Shown piece by piece: positions 8,478-17,268 of a stretch of 39,441 nt of DNA (positions are counted from its first letter, which is position 1; each line of letters opens with the position of its first letter). The translations under genes were made by a program, and so were the position numbers. The DNA is from Thermoflexales bacterium (GTDB lineage: Bacteria; Chloroflexota; Anaerolineae; J036; Brachytrichaceae). The notes below the pieces were generated by a model. It worked only from the letters and a program-made list of their open reading frames with translations. It ran no database searches and was not told where the DNA came from. The stretch lies in the NCBI GenBank assembly GCA_025054635.1, contig JANWZM010000030.1, positions 1-39,441 of the forward strand. The letters are read 5' to 3'.

Positions 8478-9017
8478 CTAGAGTTGCTTGCTGATCTCGT
8501 CGTCGAGCGCTGCCAGTCGCCCTTCGATCTGGTCCTTGACTCGTTTGAGCGCCTCAGCGAAGGCATCAGTTGCCTCAAGCAGCTCGTTTGCCAGCACGCT
8601 AGGGCTCTTTAAGCCGAGCGGGTTGTCCTGGGCGTTCAGCGCTGCTAGTCCCAAAAACGTTCCATCTGCACTGCGCACGGCTCGCCACACGCGGACGATA
8701 GCCTCGCGGTTGATTGGTCCATAGATGTGGGGAAACCTGGGCGCGACACCAGCCGTATCGCTGACCTCGACCTCTGGCGGCAGCCCAGGCATCGGCGCTT
8801 CCCAGCGCACCTCACTGGTCAGGCGAGCCGGGTCTATCTCGAGTGCGACGAACTCGCCAGGCAGGTGCTTGTAAAGCGCGTTTGCAATCTTGAGCAGCAA
8901 GCCCTCGCCCTCCGTCGCGTGGATGAACCCCTCTGACGCTAGGCTTGGCGCGACGTAGGGCTGATCGGCTGGTGCAGCCTCCCAGTCGGCGCGGGACAAA
9001 AGGTGTAGGAGGGTCAT
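8478..9017 (-). CDS. DUF952 domain protein
   Basis: LLHLLSRADWEAA…YVAPSLASEGFIHATEGEGLLLKIAN…FPHIYGPINREAIV, typical of DUF952. ATGA overlap with tatC. Confidence 0.82.
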   Translation of the reverse strand: MTLLHLLSRADWEAAPADQPYVAPSLASEGFIHATEGEGLLLKIANALYKHLPGEFVALEIDPARLTSEVRWEAPMPGLPPEVEVSDTAGVAPRFPHIYGPINREAIVRVWRAVRSADGTFLGLAALNAQDNPLGLKSPSVLANELLEATDAFAEALKRVKDQIEGRLAALDDEISKQL

Positions 9018-9793
9018 GCTTCGCGCACCTTTTCCTCTGGGTCAAGCATGGCAGGGATCGTCGCGTTGCGCCGAGCTAGCGCTGCCAAGAAGATGCTGAA
9101 CAGGTAAAGCAACAGCAGCGGCAGCATGACGATGCTCATGTTGATCGGATCAGGGGTTGGCGTGATCAGCGCAGCCAGAAGTGCTATGATGATGATTGCC
9201 CAGCGCCACTGGCGGCGCAGCACGCGCGCGTTGATCACGTTTGCCTTTGCCAAGACGAAAACAATCAGCGGCATCTCGAACGCAACCCCCATCCAGAACA
9301 TCACCCCCGCTACAAAAGGAATGTAATCGTCTGGCGTCAGCGCAACCGTGAACACGCTGGGAAAGATGTTGGTCAGAAAGCTGATCGCTGCAGGCAGCAT
9401 CACAAAGAAGGCAAACGCCGCGCCGAGGAGAAACAAACCAAACCCGAACGGCAACCCAATCAGCACCCACCGCTTCTCATGTGGCAACAGCCCTGGGAAG
9501 ACAAACGCCAGAATCTGATACAAGATGAATGGCAGCGCCAGGATTGCACCCACGGTCACTGAAACTACAAACACGTTCGTCACCGGCGACAGCGGATTGG
9601 TGACTAGCAGTTGCTTCGACAGACCGTAGGGGCCGAGCAGGATCTTTAGAATCTGCTCCGACAGAAGCAGCCCAATCCCGACGCCGATTGCGAGCGCGAC
9701 CACGGACTTCAGCAGCCGGTCGCGCAGCTCGGCTAGGTGCTCCATTAGGGTCATGCCCTCATCCTCTGGAGGGGTCGCTGCTCTCTGCGCCAT
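9014..9793 (-). CDS. tatC: Sec-independent (Tat) translocase subunit TatC
   Basis: MTLMEHLAELRDRLLKS… N-terminus, multiple TM segments, FEMPLIVFVLAKANVI, TPTPDPINMSIVMLPLLLLYLFSI. Confidence 0.95.
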   Translation of the reverse strand: MAQRAATPPEDEGMTLMEHLAELRDRLLKSVVALAIGVGIGLLLSEQILKILLGPYGLSKQLLVTNPLSPVTNVFVVSVTVGAILALPFILYQILAFVFPGLLPHEKRWVLIGLPFGFGLFLLGAAFAFFVMLPAAISFLTNIFPSVFTVALTPDDYIPFVAGVMFWMGVAFEMPLIVFVLAKANVINARVLRRQWRWAIIIIALLAALITPTPDPINMSIVMLPLLLLYLFSIFLAALARRNATIPAMLDPEEKVREA

Positions 9794-9920
9794 CGTTACC
9801 CTAGTGTACAGGGTGGAACGCTTCTAGCCCACGCAAAATGCGCGTTCTAACCTTGGGGAACGAGTTCACCCTCACGCGGGTCGTCGTAGCAAGCAGCTTC
9901 CTAGGAGCAACGTGCGGTCG

Positions 9921-9958
9921 AAAAATCAACTCAGCGGAAGGGGATTCCGCTGAGTTGA
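9921..9958 (-). terminator. Rho-independent terminator downstream of mutS
   Basis: On the minus strand: TCAACTCAGCGGA-atcccct-TCCGCTGAGTTGA (13-bp perfect stem, 7-nt loop) followed by TTTTT. Confidence 0.9.
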
Positions 9959-10065
9959 CCGTCCAAGAAGAGGTAGAGGTTGGAAGAAGCGCCTGCTACT
10001 GATCCTACATATGCTTTTTAAGCTGTTGTAAAGAAGCTCTTAACTTGGATTTGTTCTGTGGTCAC

Positions 10066-12645
10066 CTACCTTCCGTCTTCAGCGAGGCGCTTCAGCTCGT
10101 AGAGCGTCGTCAGCGCCTCTAGCGGGCTAAGCGCGTTCGGGTCAAGTGTCCTGAGCCGCTCTAGGGCAGGTGAAGGTTGAGCGAACAGCGGCAGTTGGTA
10201 AGGCTCGCTGTGCTCTCTGACGCTGGGGGGAGTGCGTCCGTTGCGCTCAAGGTCTTTGAGCACGTCCTGGGCGCGGTGGATCACCGCGGGGGGCAAGCCA
10301 GCGAGCTGGGCGACGTGAATCCCGTACGAGCGATCTGCGCCGCCAGGCACGACCTTGTGTAGGAAGACGACCTTGCCGCCCTCCTCGCTGACTGCAATCG
10401 TGTAGTTGCGCACATGCGGCAGTCGATCTGCAAGCTGAATCAGCTCGTGGTAGTGCGTCGCAAACAGGGCGAGCGCCTGGCGTTGGGGGTGGTTGTGCAG
10501 AAACTCGATCACCGCCCAAGCGATCGCCAAGCCGTCGTAGGTGCTTGTGCCGCGCCCGATCTCGTCGAGGATCACCAAGCTGCGCGGGGTGCAGTGATTG
10601 AGGATGTGCGCCGTCTCCAGCATCTCAACCATGAACGTGCTTTGCCCTGCAGCAAGCTCATCCTGGGCGCCGATGCGAGTGAAAATGCGATCCACGATGC
10701 ACAGGTCTGCCTCACGCGCAGGGACGAAGCTACCCATCTGCGCCATCAGCACGATCAGCGCGATTTGGCGCATGTAGCTGCTCTTGCCGCTCATGTTCGG
10801 GCCGGTGATCACCAGGATGCGCGCCTCGCGGTCGAGCTGGGCGTCGTTCGGGGTGAACGGGATCTCGCGCAGCAACTGTTCGATTACGGGATGGCGACCG
10901 TCGCGGATGAGGATGCGACCCTCAGCGTTGAAGCGCGGGCGCGCGTAGTTGTTGCGCACGGCAACCTCTGCTAATGCGGCTGCGACATCCAGTCGGGCAG
11001 TGGTGTAAGCAGCATCGTAAAGCGCACGCGCCCGCGACGCCAAAATCTGATTGATCTCCGCTAGCAGCCGGCGCTCGATCTCAGCGATCCGCTCATCGGC
11101 GTTCAAGATCAGCGTCTCATACTCTTTGAGCTTGGGGGTGATGTAGCGCTCGGCGTTGGTCAACGTTTGCTTGCGAATGTAGTCGCTCGGCACTAAGTCG
11201 CGGTTGGCGTGGGTGACCTCGATGTAGTAACCGAAGACCTTGTTGTAGCCGACCTTGAGCGACTTGATACCCGTGCGCTCGCGCTCGACCCGTTCCAGAT
11301 TAGCAACCCATGTCTTGGCGTCCCGCGCAGCCGCATGAACGCTGTCCAGCTCTTCGCTGTAGCCAGGCTTGATGAAGCCCTCGCTGCCTGCGTCCTCGCG
11401 GATCGCTGCTGTGATCAAGTCAACAACAGGCTGTAGGTCAACGACGGGCAACGCAGGGTCAACGCGGACGCAGAGTGGCACAAGGTGCTGCCACTGTTCC
11501 GCCGCTTTGCGCACGTTGAGCAGATCGCGTGGGGTGGCGATGCCGCTGACCACCCGCGAGGTTAGCCGCTCTAAGTCGGGCATGTGCTTGAGCCGCTCGC
11601 GGAGCTGGGCGCGCAGCAGCGCGTCGTTGACTAGCGCTTCAACGCGGTTTAAGCGTTGGTCAATTGCGGCTGGGTCGAGCAGGGGCTGGTTGATCCACGT
11701 CCGCAGCAGGCGTGCGCCCATTGGGGTCAGCGTCTCGTCGAGCACTCCCAACAGAGTAGGGGGCTTGCCCTTGCTCGTGCTAGGGCGCAGCGGCTCGACG
11801 AGCTCAAGGTTGCGTCGCGTGGTGGCGTCTAGCGCCATGAAGTGCGCTGTGCTGTATGTCTGCAGGCCAAGCAGTTGGCTGAGCGCAGCCGGCTGCGTCT
11901 CGCGCAAGTAGGCGAGGATCGCCCCAGCCGCGCTGATTGCAGCAGGCTTGTCCTCAACGCCGAACCCCTGCAGGGAAGCGACCTTGAAGTGATCCAGCAG
12001 CGCCTGCTGTGCAGTGCTCACCTCGAATCGCCAAGCGGCGTAAGGCGTTTGCGCGAACTGGCGCGTTTGGTTGGCTGCGTCCGCAGTCGCCAGAACAGGC
12101 TTGCCTTCTGGTTGGATCAGCTCGCGCGGCTGGATGCGCGCCAGCTCGCGTTCAAGCTCAACGGCGCTTCCCAGTTGGGTTGTACAGAACTCACCAGTGG
12201 TGATGTCGCAGTAGGCAAACCCAATCGGCTTGTCCTCGCTGAGTCGCACTGCTGCAGCCAAGTAGCTCGGGCGGCTTGCCTCGAGCATGCTCTCCTCGAC
12301 GACAGTGCCAGGGGTGATCACTCGGCGCACCTCGCGCGGCATCAGCCCGTTGACAGCTTCCGAGCCGATTTGCTCAGCGATTGCCACGCGGTAACCGCGC
12401 TCGATCAAGCGGGCGATGTAGCTCTCAACAGCGTGATGGGGCACCCCTGCCATCGGCACGCGCACATCTTTGGCGACAGGGCGAGAGGTCAGCACCACAT
12501 CAAGCTCGCGCGCGATCAGCTCAGCGTCTGCGTCAAACGTCTCGTAGAAGTCGCCCAAGCGGAAGAACAGAATGCAGTCCGCGTACTTGCGCTTCAGCTC
12601 AAGATACTGACGACGGATCGGCGAGACGTCAGCGGCTTCTGGCAT
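10066..12645 (-). CDS. mutS: DNA mismatch repair protein MutS (likely ATG at 12645; the ORF track extends to a TTG at 12684)
   Basis: SPIRRQYLELKRKYADCILFFRLGDFYETFDADAE; Walker A TGPNMSGKSSYMRQ; LDEIGRGTSTYDGLAIAWA; FATHYHEL. Confidence 0.96.
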   Translation of the reverse strand: MPEAADVSPIRRQYLELKRKYADCILFFRLGDFYETFDADAELIARELDVVLTSRPVAKDVRVPMAGVPHHAVESYIARLIERGYRVAIAEQIGSEAVNGLMPREVRRVITPGTVVEESMLEASRPSYLAAAVRLSEDKPIGFAYCDITTGEFCTTQLGSAVELERELARIQPRELIQPEGKPVLATADAANQTRQFAQTPYAAWRFEVSTAQQALLDHFKVASLQGFGVEDKPAAISAAGAILAYLRETQPAALSQLLGLQTYSTAHFMALDATTRRNLELVEPLRPSTSKGKPPTLLGVLDETLTPMGARLLRTWINQPLLDPAAIDQRLNRVEALVNDALLRAQLRERLKHMPDLERLTSRVVSGIATPRDLLNVRKAAEQWQHLVPLCVRVDPALPVVDLQPVVDLITAAIREDAGSEGFIKPGYSEELDSVHAAARDAKTWVANLERVERERTGIKSLKVGYNKVFGYYIEVTHANRDLVPSDYIRKQTLTNAERYITPKLKEYETLILNADERIAEIERRLLAEINQILASRARALYDAAYTTARLDVAAALAEVAVRNNYARPRFNAEGRILIRDGRHPVIEQLLREIPFTPNDAQLDREARILVITGPNMSGKSSYMRQIALIVLMAQMGSFVPAREADLCIVDRIFTRIGAQDELAAGQSTFMVEMLETAHILNHCTPRSLVILDEIGRGTSTYDGLAIAWAVIEFLHNHPQRQALALFATHYHELIQLADRLPHVRNYTIAVSEEGGKVVFLHKVVPGGADRSYGIHVAQLAGLPPAVIHRAQDVLKDLERNGRTPPSVREHSEPYQLPLFAQPSPALERLRTLDPNALSPLEALTTLYELKRLAEDGR

Positions 12646-12656
12646 TGGCGGAGTGG

Positions 12657-12684
12657 ATTGTACTGACGAAAGCCCTGCTCTCAA
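12657..12684 (-). promoter_or_regulatory. Predicted sigma70-type promoter of mutS
   Basis: Minus strand TTGAGA-N16-TACAAT, 11 nt upstream of the ATG at 12645. Confidence 0.65.
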
Positions 12685-12730
12685 CAGGGGGAGTTCCAGG
12701 GCTCGAATACACGGTGCGTGGGTGTTGTCC

Positions 12731-12805
12731 TGCTCTCACCTCTGCGCCCCTCTCCCTGAGGAGGGGATGGGGGTGAGGGCGGTGTGACACGGTACTCGTG
12801 TAGTC
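12731..12805. repeat. Copy of the dispersed palindromic intergenic repeat
   Basis: ctctcacctctgcgcccctctccctgaggaggggatgggggtgagggc followed by gtgtgaca…tcgtg..gtcactcc, shared with the ~334-395 copy. Confidence 0.7.
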
Positions 12806-12954
12806 ACTCCCAACAGGGGTGACCGCGCCCGAGATACGCGACGTAGGTTCTCTACCCTACACCTGTCCCTTCTGTATCATAGGCTTAGGGCGGCTATGAC
12901 CTCACCTGCCTACCTCTTATCCCCTCGTAATCCGGTTTCGGTAGCATTCCCCGT

Positions 12955-13908
12955 ATGAAGTTGGAGAAGATTCGCCCGTCCGAGATCACGCCGGAGCACG
13001 TTTACCTTTCCCGCCGGCGTGTTCTACGGATCGGCGCTTTGGCGCTTGGCACAGCAGCGCTCTCAGCGTGCGGCTTGCCCTCACCGTCACCCGAGCCGAC
13101 GCAGACTAACCCGCGCGTGCCGAAGGATCTGCCCACTGACAAACGCGACGAGTTCGGTGACCCTGCCAACCGCTGGGAGGAGATCACCAACTACAACAAC
13201 TTCTACGAATTCACCATGGACAAGCAGGAGGTTGCCCGCCTGGCGCAAAACTTCAAGACCTCACCCTGGACAGTTACCGTCGGTGGCTTGGTCAATCGCC
13301 CGCGCACGTATGACTTGGACGACCTACGCAAGTTCGGTGAGGAGGAGCGGATTTACCGCCTGCGCTGCGTCGAGGGCTGGTCTATGGTGATCCCCTGGCT
13401 TGGCTTCCCGCTGCACAAGCTCCTGCGCGAGGTCGAGCCACTCTCAAAGGCGCGTTACGTGCGCTTTGAGTCGCTGTTCGACCCCGACCAAATGCCTGGT
13501 CAGCGTCTGTCCTTCTACCCCTGGCCGTACGCCGAAGGGCTGCGCTTGGACGAGGCGATGCACGACCTGACGTTGCTGGTGACTGGTCTATACGGGCATC
13601 CACTGCCGCCGCAGAACGGCGCGCCAGTCCGACTGGCAGTGCCGTGGAAGTACGGCTTCAAGAGCATCAAGTCAATCGTGCGGATTGATCTTGTTGAGGA
13701 GCAGCCTGCCACGCTGTGGAACACTGTTGCGCCGCACGAGTACGGGTTCTACTCGAACGTCAACCCAAACAAGCCGCACCCGCGCTGGTCGCAGGCGACC
13801 GAGCGGCGCATCGGTGAGCCAGGACGTCGCCGCACGCTGATGTTCAACGGGTACGAGCGCCAAGTCGCTGCCTTGTACGCGGGCATGGACTTGATGAAGA
13901 ACTACTGA
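12955..13908 (+). CDS. msrP: Protein-methionine-sulfoxide reductase catalytic subunit MsrP (YedY), Tat-exported molybdoenzyme
   Basis: Twin-arginine signal SRRRVLRIGALALGTAALSACG; YRLRCVEGWSMVIPWLGFPLHKLL with Mo-ligand Cys; …RIGEPGRRRTLMFNGY. Confidence 0.94.
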   Translation: MKLEKIRPSEITPEHVYLSRRRVLRIGALALGTAALSACGLPSPSPEPTQTNPRVPKDLPTDKRDEFGDPANRWEEITNYNNFYEFTMDKQEVARLAQNFKTSPWTVTVGGLVNRPRTYDLDDLRKFGEEERIYRLRCVEGWSMVIPWLGFPLHKLLREVEPLSKARYVRFESLFDPDQMPGQRLSFYPWPYAEGLRLDEAMHDLTLLVTGLYGHPLPPQNGAPVRLAVPWKYGFKSIKSIVRIDLVEEQPATLWNTVAPHEYGFYSNVNPNKPHPRWSQATERRIGEPGRRRTLMFNGYERQVAALYAGMDLMKNY

Positions 13909-14585
13909 TGCGCGTTTGGCTTCGCGCTCACGGGCTGCAAGCCCTAGTGCATATCGGCGCGCTGATCCCGCTGGGGGTCATGATCGCCGATTATGCGCAG
14001 GACAGGCTGACGGTCAACCCGATCCAGGAATTGACGCTGCGCACGGGCAAGGTCGCTTTGGTGCTTTTGGTGTTGTCGTTGGCGTGCACGCCGTTGAACA
14101 CGCTGTTTGGTTTTCGCGGCGCGCTGCGCGTGCGCCGCGCGTTAGGACTGTACGGCTTTCTGTATGTCGTGCTGCACCTGCTCGTGTTCACCGTGCTGGA
14201 CTACGTTGGCGATCTGGCGTTGATCGTGCAGACGGTGCTGGAGAAGTATTACATCGTGGCTGGGCTGGCTGCATTTGTGCTGCTTGTGCCGCTGGCGGTG
14301 ACCTCAACGCGGGGGTGGCAGCGGCGATTGGGTCAGCGCTGGCGCGCGCTGCACCGTCTGGTTTACCTTGCGGTCCCTCTAGCCGTGCTGCACTTTGCGC
14401 TGCTGGTCAAGTCTCTGGTTGGGCGACCTGAGCCGCTGCTGTGGGGCGCGTTGGTGCTGGGGCTGCTTGCCTTGCGCATCCCGGCTGTTCGTCGCGCTGT
14501 AGCCCGCTGGCGCGACCGAGTGCGGCACACAACAAGCGAGTGGCGAGTGGCAAACCGCAAATGGCGAATGGCAAATAGCAAATAG
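13908..14585 (+). CDS. msrQ: Heme-binding membrane subunit MsrQ (YedZ)
   Basis: Ferric reductase-like TM domain; LGLYGFLYVVLHLLVFTVLDYVGD; GWQRRLGQRWRALHRLVYLAVPLAVLHFALL. Start overlaps the msrP stop. Confidence 0.92.
   Translation: MRVWLRAHGLQALVHIGALIPLGVMIADYAQDRLTVNPIQELTLRTGKVALVLLVLSLACTPLNTLFGFRGALRVRRALGLYGFLYVVLHLLVFTVLDYVGDLALIVQTVLEKYYIVAGLAAFVLLVPLAVTSTRGWQRRLGQRWRALHRLVYLAVPLAVLHFALLVKSLVGRPEPLLWGALVLGLLALRIPAVRRAVARWRDRVRHTTSEWRVANRKWRMANSK
14536..14584 (+). repeat. Heptanucleotide tandem repeat (seven units, GCRARTR-like)
   Basis: GCGAGTG GCGAGTG GCAAACC GCAAATG GCGAATG GCAAATA GCAAATA, running into the msrQ stop codon (TAG 14583-14585). Confidence 0.85.
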
Positions 14586-14654
14586 CGCAGTTGGGCTCAC
14601 CCTTGCGCCCCTACCTTCTGCTATCGGTTGGTACAATTCGGGCGTCAGCCGTGC

Positions 14655-15449
14655 ATGACTGCGCCCGCTGAGTACCGCCTGCCGCCGAATCACGACTTCC
14701 TCTGGGCGCACCTAGCTGAGCTGCCTTACTTTCGCGCGTTGCTGCGCGCGACTGAAGCACGTTTCTACCAAGACCTGCCAATCGCGCCGCCGGTGCTTGA
14801 CCTTGGCTCGGGCGACGGCAGCTTTGCTGCGCAAGCCTTTGCTCAGCCACTTGACGTTGGACTCGACCCGTGGCGCGCGCCGCTGTGGGAGTCGCGCGCA
14901 CGCAAGGCGCACCGCCTGCTTGTGCTGGCGGATGGTGGGCACTTGCCGTTCGCTGATGCCTCGTTTCAAACCGTCGTCAGCAACTCAGTTTTGGAGCATA
15001 TCCCGCATTTGGATGCTGTTTTGGCAGAATGTCATCGTGTGCTCAAGCCTGGGGGATACCTGTTGTTCTGTGCCCCGTCCGAGCATTTCACCGATTGGCT
15101 GATTGGGGGCTACTTGTTTGGCAGCCAGTATCGGCGATGGTTTAACCGCATTGCACGCCACTATCACTGCGACAGCCCAGCGCAGTGGGAAGCGCGCCTG
15201 ACCCGCGCAGGCATGTCGCTGGAACGTTGGTGGTATTACTTCTCCCCGCGCGCACTGCAGGCGCTCGAGCTTGGACACTATCTTGGTGTGCCTAACCTGA
15301 TCACGAAGAAGCTGCTTGGGCGCTGGGTGCTCTTTCCATCGCAGCGCAACCCGGTCTTACGGCTGCTGCATGCGCTGCTTAAGCCGCTCCACAATGAGCC
15401 GTTGCCCAACGTCGGGGCATACCTGTTTGGGGTCGCACGACGAGCTTGA
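14655..15449 (+). CDS. Class I SAM-dependent methyltransferase (ORF track starts at 14628)
   Basis: PPVLDLGSGDGSFAAQAF motif I; VVSNSVLEHIPHLDAVLAECHRVLKPGGYLLFCAPSEHF. Confidence 0.87.
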   Translation: MTAPAEYRLPPNHDFLWAHLAELPYFRALLRATEARFYQDLPIAPPVLDLGSGDGSFAAQAFAQPLDVGLDPWRAPLWESRARKAHRLLVLADGGHLPFADASFQTVVSNSVLEHIPHLDAVLAECHRVLKPGGYLLFCAPSEHFTDWLIGGYLFGSQYRRWFNRIARHYHCDSPAQWEARLTRAGMSLERWWYYFSPRALQALELGHYLGVPNLITKKLLGRWVLFPSQRNPVLRLLHALLKPLHNEPLPNVGAYLFGVARRA

Positions 15450-15597
15450 GTGAGCTCCACAGTTGGCGGGCGAAGATTGCCCAATCCCCACGGGCAAACG
15501 ACACAGACGGCACATGCAGACCTGCACAACCTGATATACCATCTCTGTGAAGACGGGTTTCAAGCTGCACAACAGAGATGCGGGCTGACTGGGAGCA

Positions 15598-16002
15598 ATG
15601 AGTGGTGAAGCGGAACTCTACGTAAGTCACCTCACCGAAGAGGGTTACCAACCAACTGTGGACGCGGATGGAGATGTCGTGTTCAAGCACGAAGGGCTCA
15701 CCTACTACATTGACATAGACACAAATGACGAGAGCTTCTTCCGTCTTGTTTGCCCAAACTTCTGGAGCATTGACAGCCCAGAGGAACTGCTACGGGCTCT
15801 TTTGGCTGCCAACTACGTCACCCGAAAGATGAAGGTCGCAAAGGTGTACGTGCACAACGACGGAAAGGATGTTTCGGCAAGCATTGAGATATTCCTAGCA
15901 CAACCAGAGCATTTCAAGGCGGTCTTTCGCAGGTCGCTGTCCGCACTGCAATCTAGCATCAGTAACTTCAGGTCAAGAATGGTCGGCGGCGGTTCTCTGT
16001 GA
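15598..16002 (+). CDS. YbjN-like small protein
   Basis: EEGYQPTVDADGDVVFKHEGLTYYIDIDTNDESFFRLVCPNFW resembles the YbjN / type III secretion chaperone-like fold. Confidence 0.6.
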   Translation: MSGEAELYVSHLTEEGYQPTVDADGDVVFKHEGLTYYIDIDTNDESFFRLVCPNFWSIDSPEELLRALLAANYVTRKMKVAKVYVHNDGKDVSASIEIFLAQPEHFKAVFRRSLSALQSSISNFRSRMVGGGSL

Positions 16003-16012
16003 GGTCAGGACG

Positions 16013-17242
16013 CTACTCTGGCAACAAGCCGCGCAGCCAGCGTGAGAGGTCAAACCGGCTAAGCAAACGGCGACGTTGCGCAGGTCGCGCAGTTGAGCCC
16101 TGCAAACTCCAGTGCAACAGCCCGACCGCAGTGGAGGCGCTTGGCGAGAGCAGCCCATCCGCCATCCCGAATAAGCGCTTGGGGCGCGCGGTGCGCACAG
16201 GACGCCCCGTGACCCGTCGGGCGCACTCGCGCAGCCCAGAGAGCAGCGCTCCCCCGCCCGTCAACACCAAGCCCGCTGTCAGCAGTCCTGGGTGGTCGCT
16301 GCGTCTGATCTCCTGCTCGACGAGGTCGAATAGCTCCTCAGCGCGTGCCTGCAAGATCTCGGCTGCTTCGCGCCGCAACAGGCGGACGCGTGGTTCGTCG
16401 CCGAACCCGGCGATCTCGCAAATTTGGTCTTGCGACACGTCTGCTGGATTAGCGTGACCGTAGTCGAGCTTGAACTGCTCGGCAGCCTCGAAGGGCAGGC
16501 GCAGCACCTGTGCTAGGTCGTTGGTGAAGTGCGCGCCGCCAACCTCGATCGCCTTGGTGTACCAGGCGGCGCCCTCGGTGAAGATCGTCATGCTGGTTAC
16601 TCCACCGCCGATGTCAACCAGTACGACCCCCATGTCCTTCTCGGTCTGCGTCAACACGGCTTCTGCCGCGCCAAGGGGAGCGAGCACAAACTCAGACACG
16701 TCAACGCCCGCGCTGTGCGCGCACTTGAGCAAGTTCTGCTCTGCGGTCACCGCGCAAGTCACGACATGTGCCTGTACTTCGAGCCGAAAGCCCAACATGC
16801 CGAGCGGGTTGCGCACACCCTCTTGCTCGTCCACACGAAAGTGGCGCGGGATGACATGCAAGATGCGGCGGTTATTCGGCACAGGGATCGCCTGAGCAGC
16901 GTCCACGCAGCGGGCAACGTCCTCCTCAGTGACCCCTTGGTCACCACGGCTGATTGCGGCGGCGCCAGTTGTGTTCTGCGAGGCGATGTGCGCGCCGTTG
17001 ATCGACATCACCACTTGCGTCGGCTTGACCCCCGAGGAAGCTTGAGCGCCTGCGAGCGATTCGCGGATCGCGCTGGTTGCATCTGCAACGCTGATCACCT
17101 GCCCTCGGCGGATGCCCCGCGAGGGAGCGCTTCCGACGCCGATGATAGTGAACCCCACATCGTTCGCCGCGGCTTCGCCGACCAGCGTCAGGATCTTGGT
17201 GCTGCCAACATCAACAACCGTGACAACTCTATGTTCTGCCAT
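16013..17242 (-). CDS. ftsA: Cell division protein FtsA
   Basis: VVTVVDVGSTKILTLVGE; SHS2-containing actin-like ATPase; VVLVDIGGGVTSMTIFTEG; GLVLTGGGALLSGL; C-terminal amphipathic segment. Confidence 0.93.
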   Translation of the reverse strand: MAEHRVVTVVDVGSTKILTLVGEAAANDVGFTIIGVGSAPSRGIRRGQVISVADATSAIRESLAGAQASSGVKPTQVVMSINGAHIASQNTTGAAAISRGDQGVTEEDVARCVDAAQAIPVPNNRRILHVIPRHFRVDEQEGVRNPLGMLGFRLEVQAHVVTCAVTAEQNLLKCAHSAGVDVSEFVLAPLGAAEAVLTQTEKDMGVVLVDIGGGVTSMTIFTEGAAWYTKAIEVGGAHFTNDLAQVLRLPFEAAEQFKLDYGHANPADVSQDQICEIAGFGDEPRVRLLRREAAEILQARAEELFDLVEQEIRRSDHPGLLTAGLVLTGGGALLSGLRECARRVTGRPVRTARPKRLFGMADGLLSPSASTAVGLLHWSLQGSTARPAQRRRLLSRFDLSRWLRGLLPE

Positions 17243-17268
17243 GTTTGCTGCCCAAGCTCAACCTTGCT

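Noticed and set aside
11842-12666. 274-aa plus-strand ORF opposite mutS
   Set aside because: GC-rich antisense ORF with no recognisable family; the minus strand is unambiguous MutS.
12646-12684. N-terminal extension of MutS (MRAGLSSVQSTPP)
   Set aside because: Its DNA encodes a good TTGAGA-N16-TACAAT promoter; ATG at 12645 is the better start.
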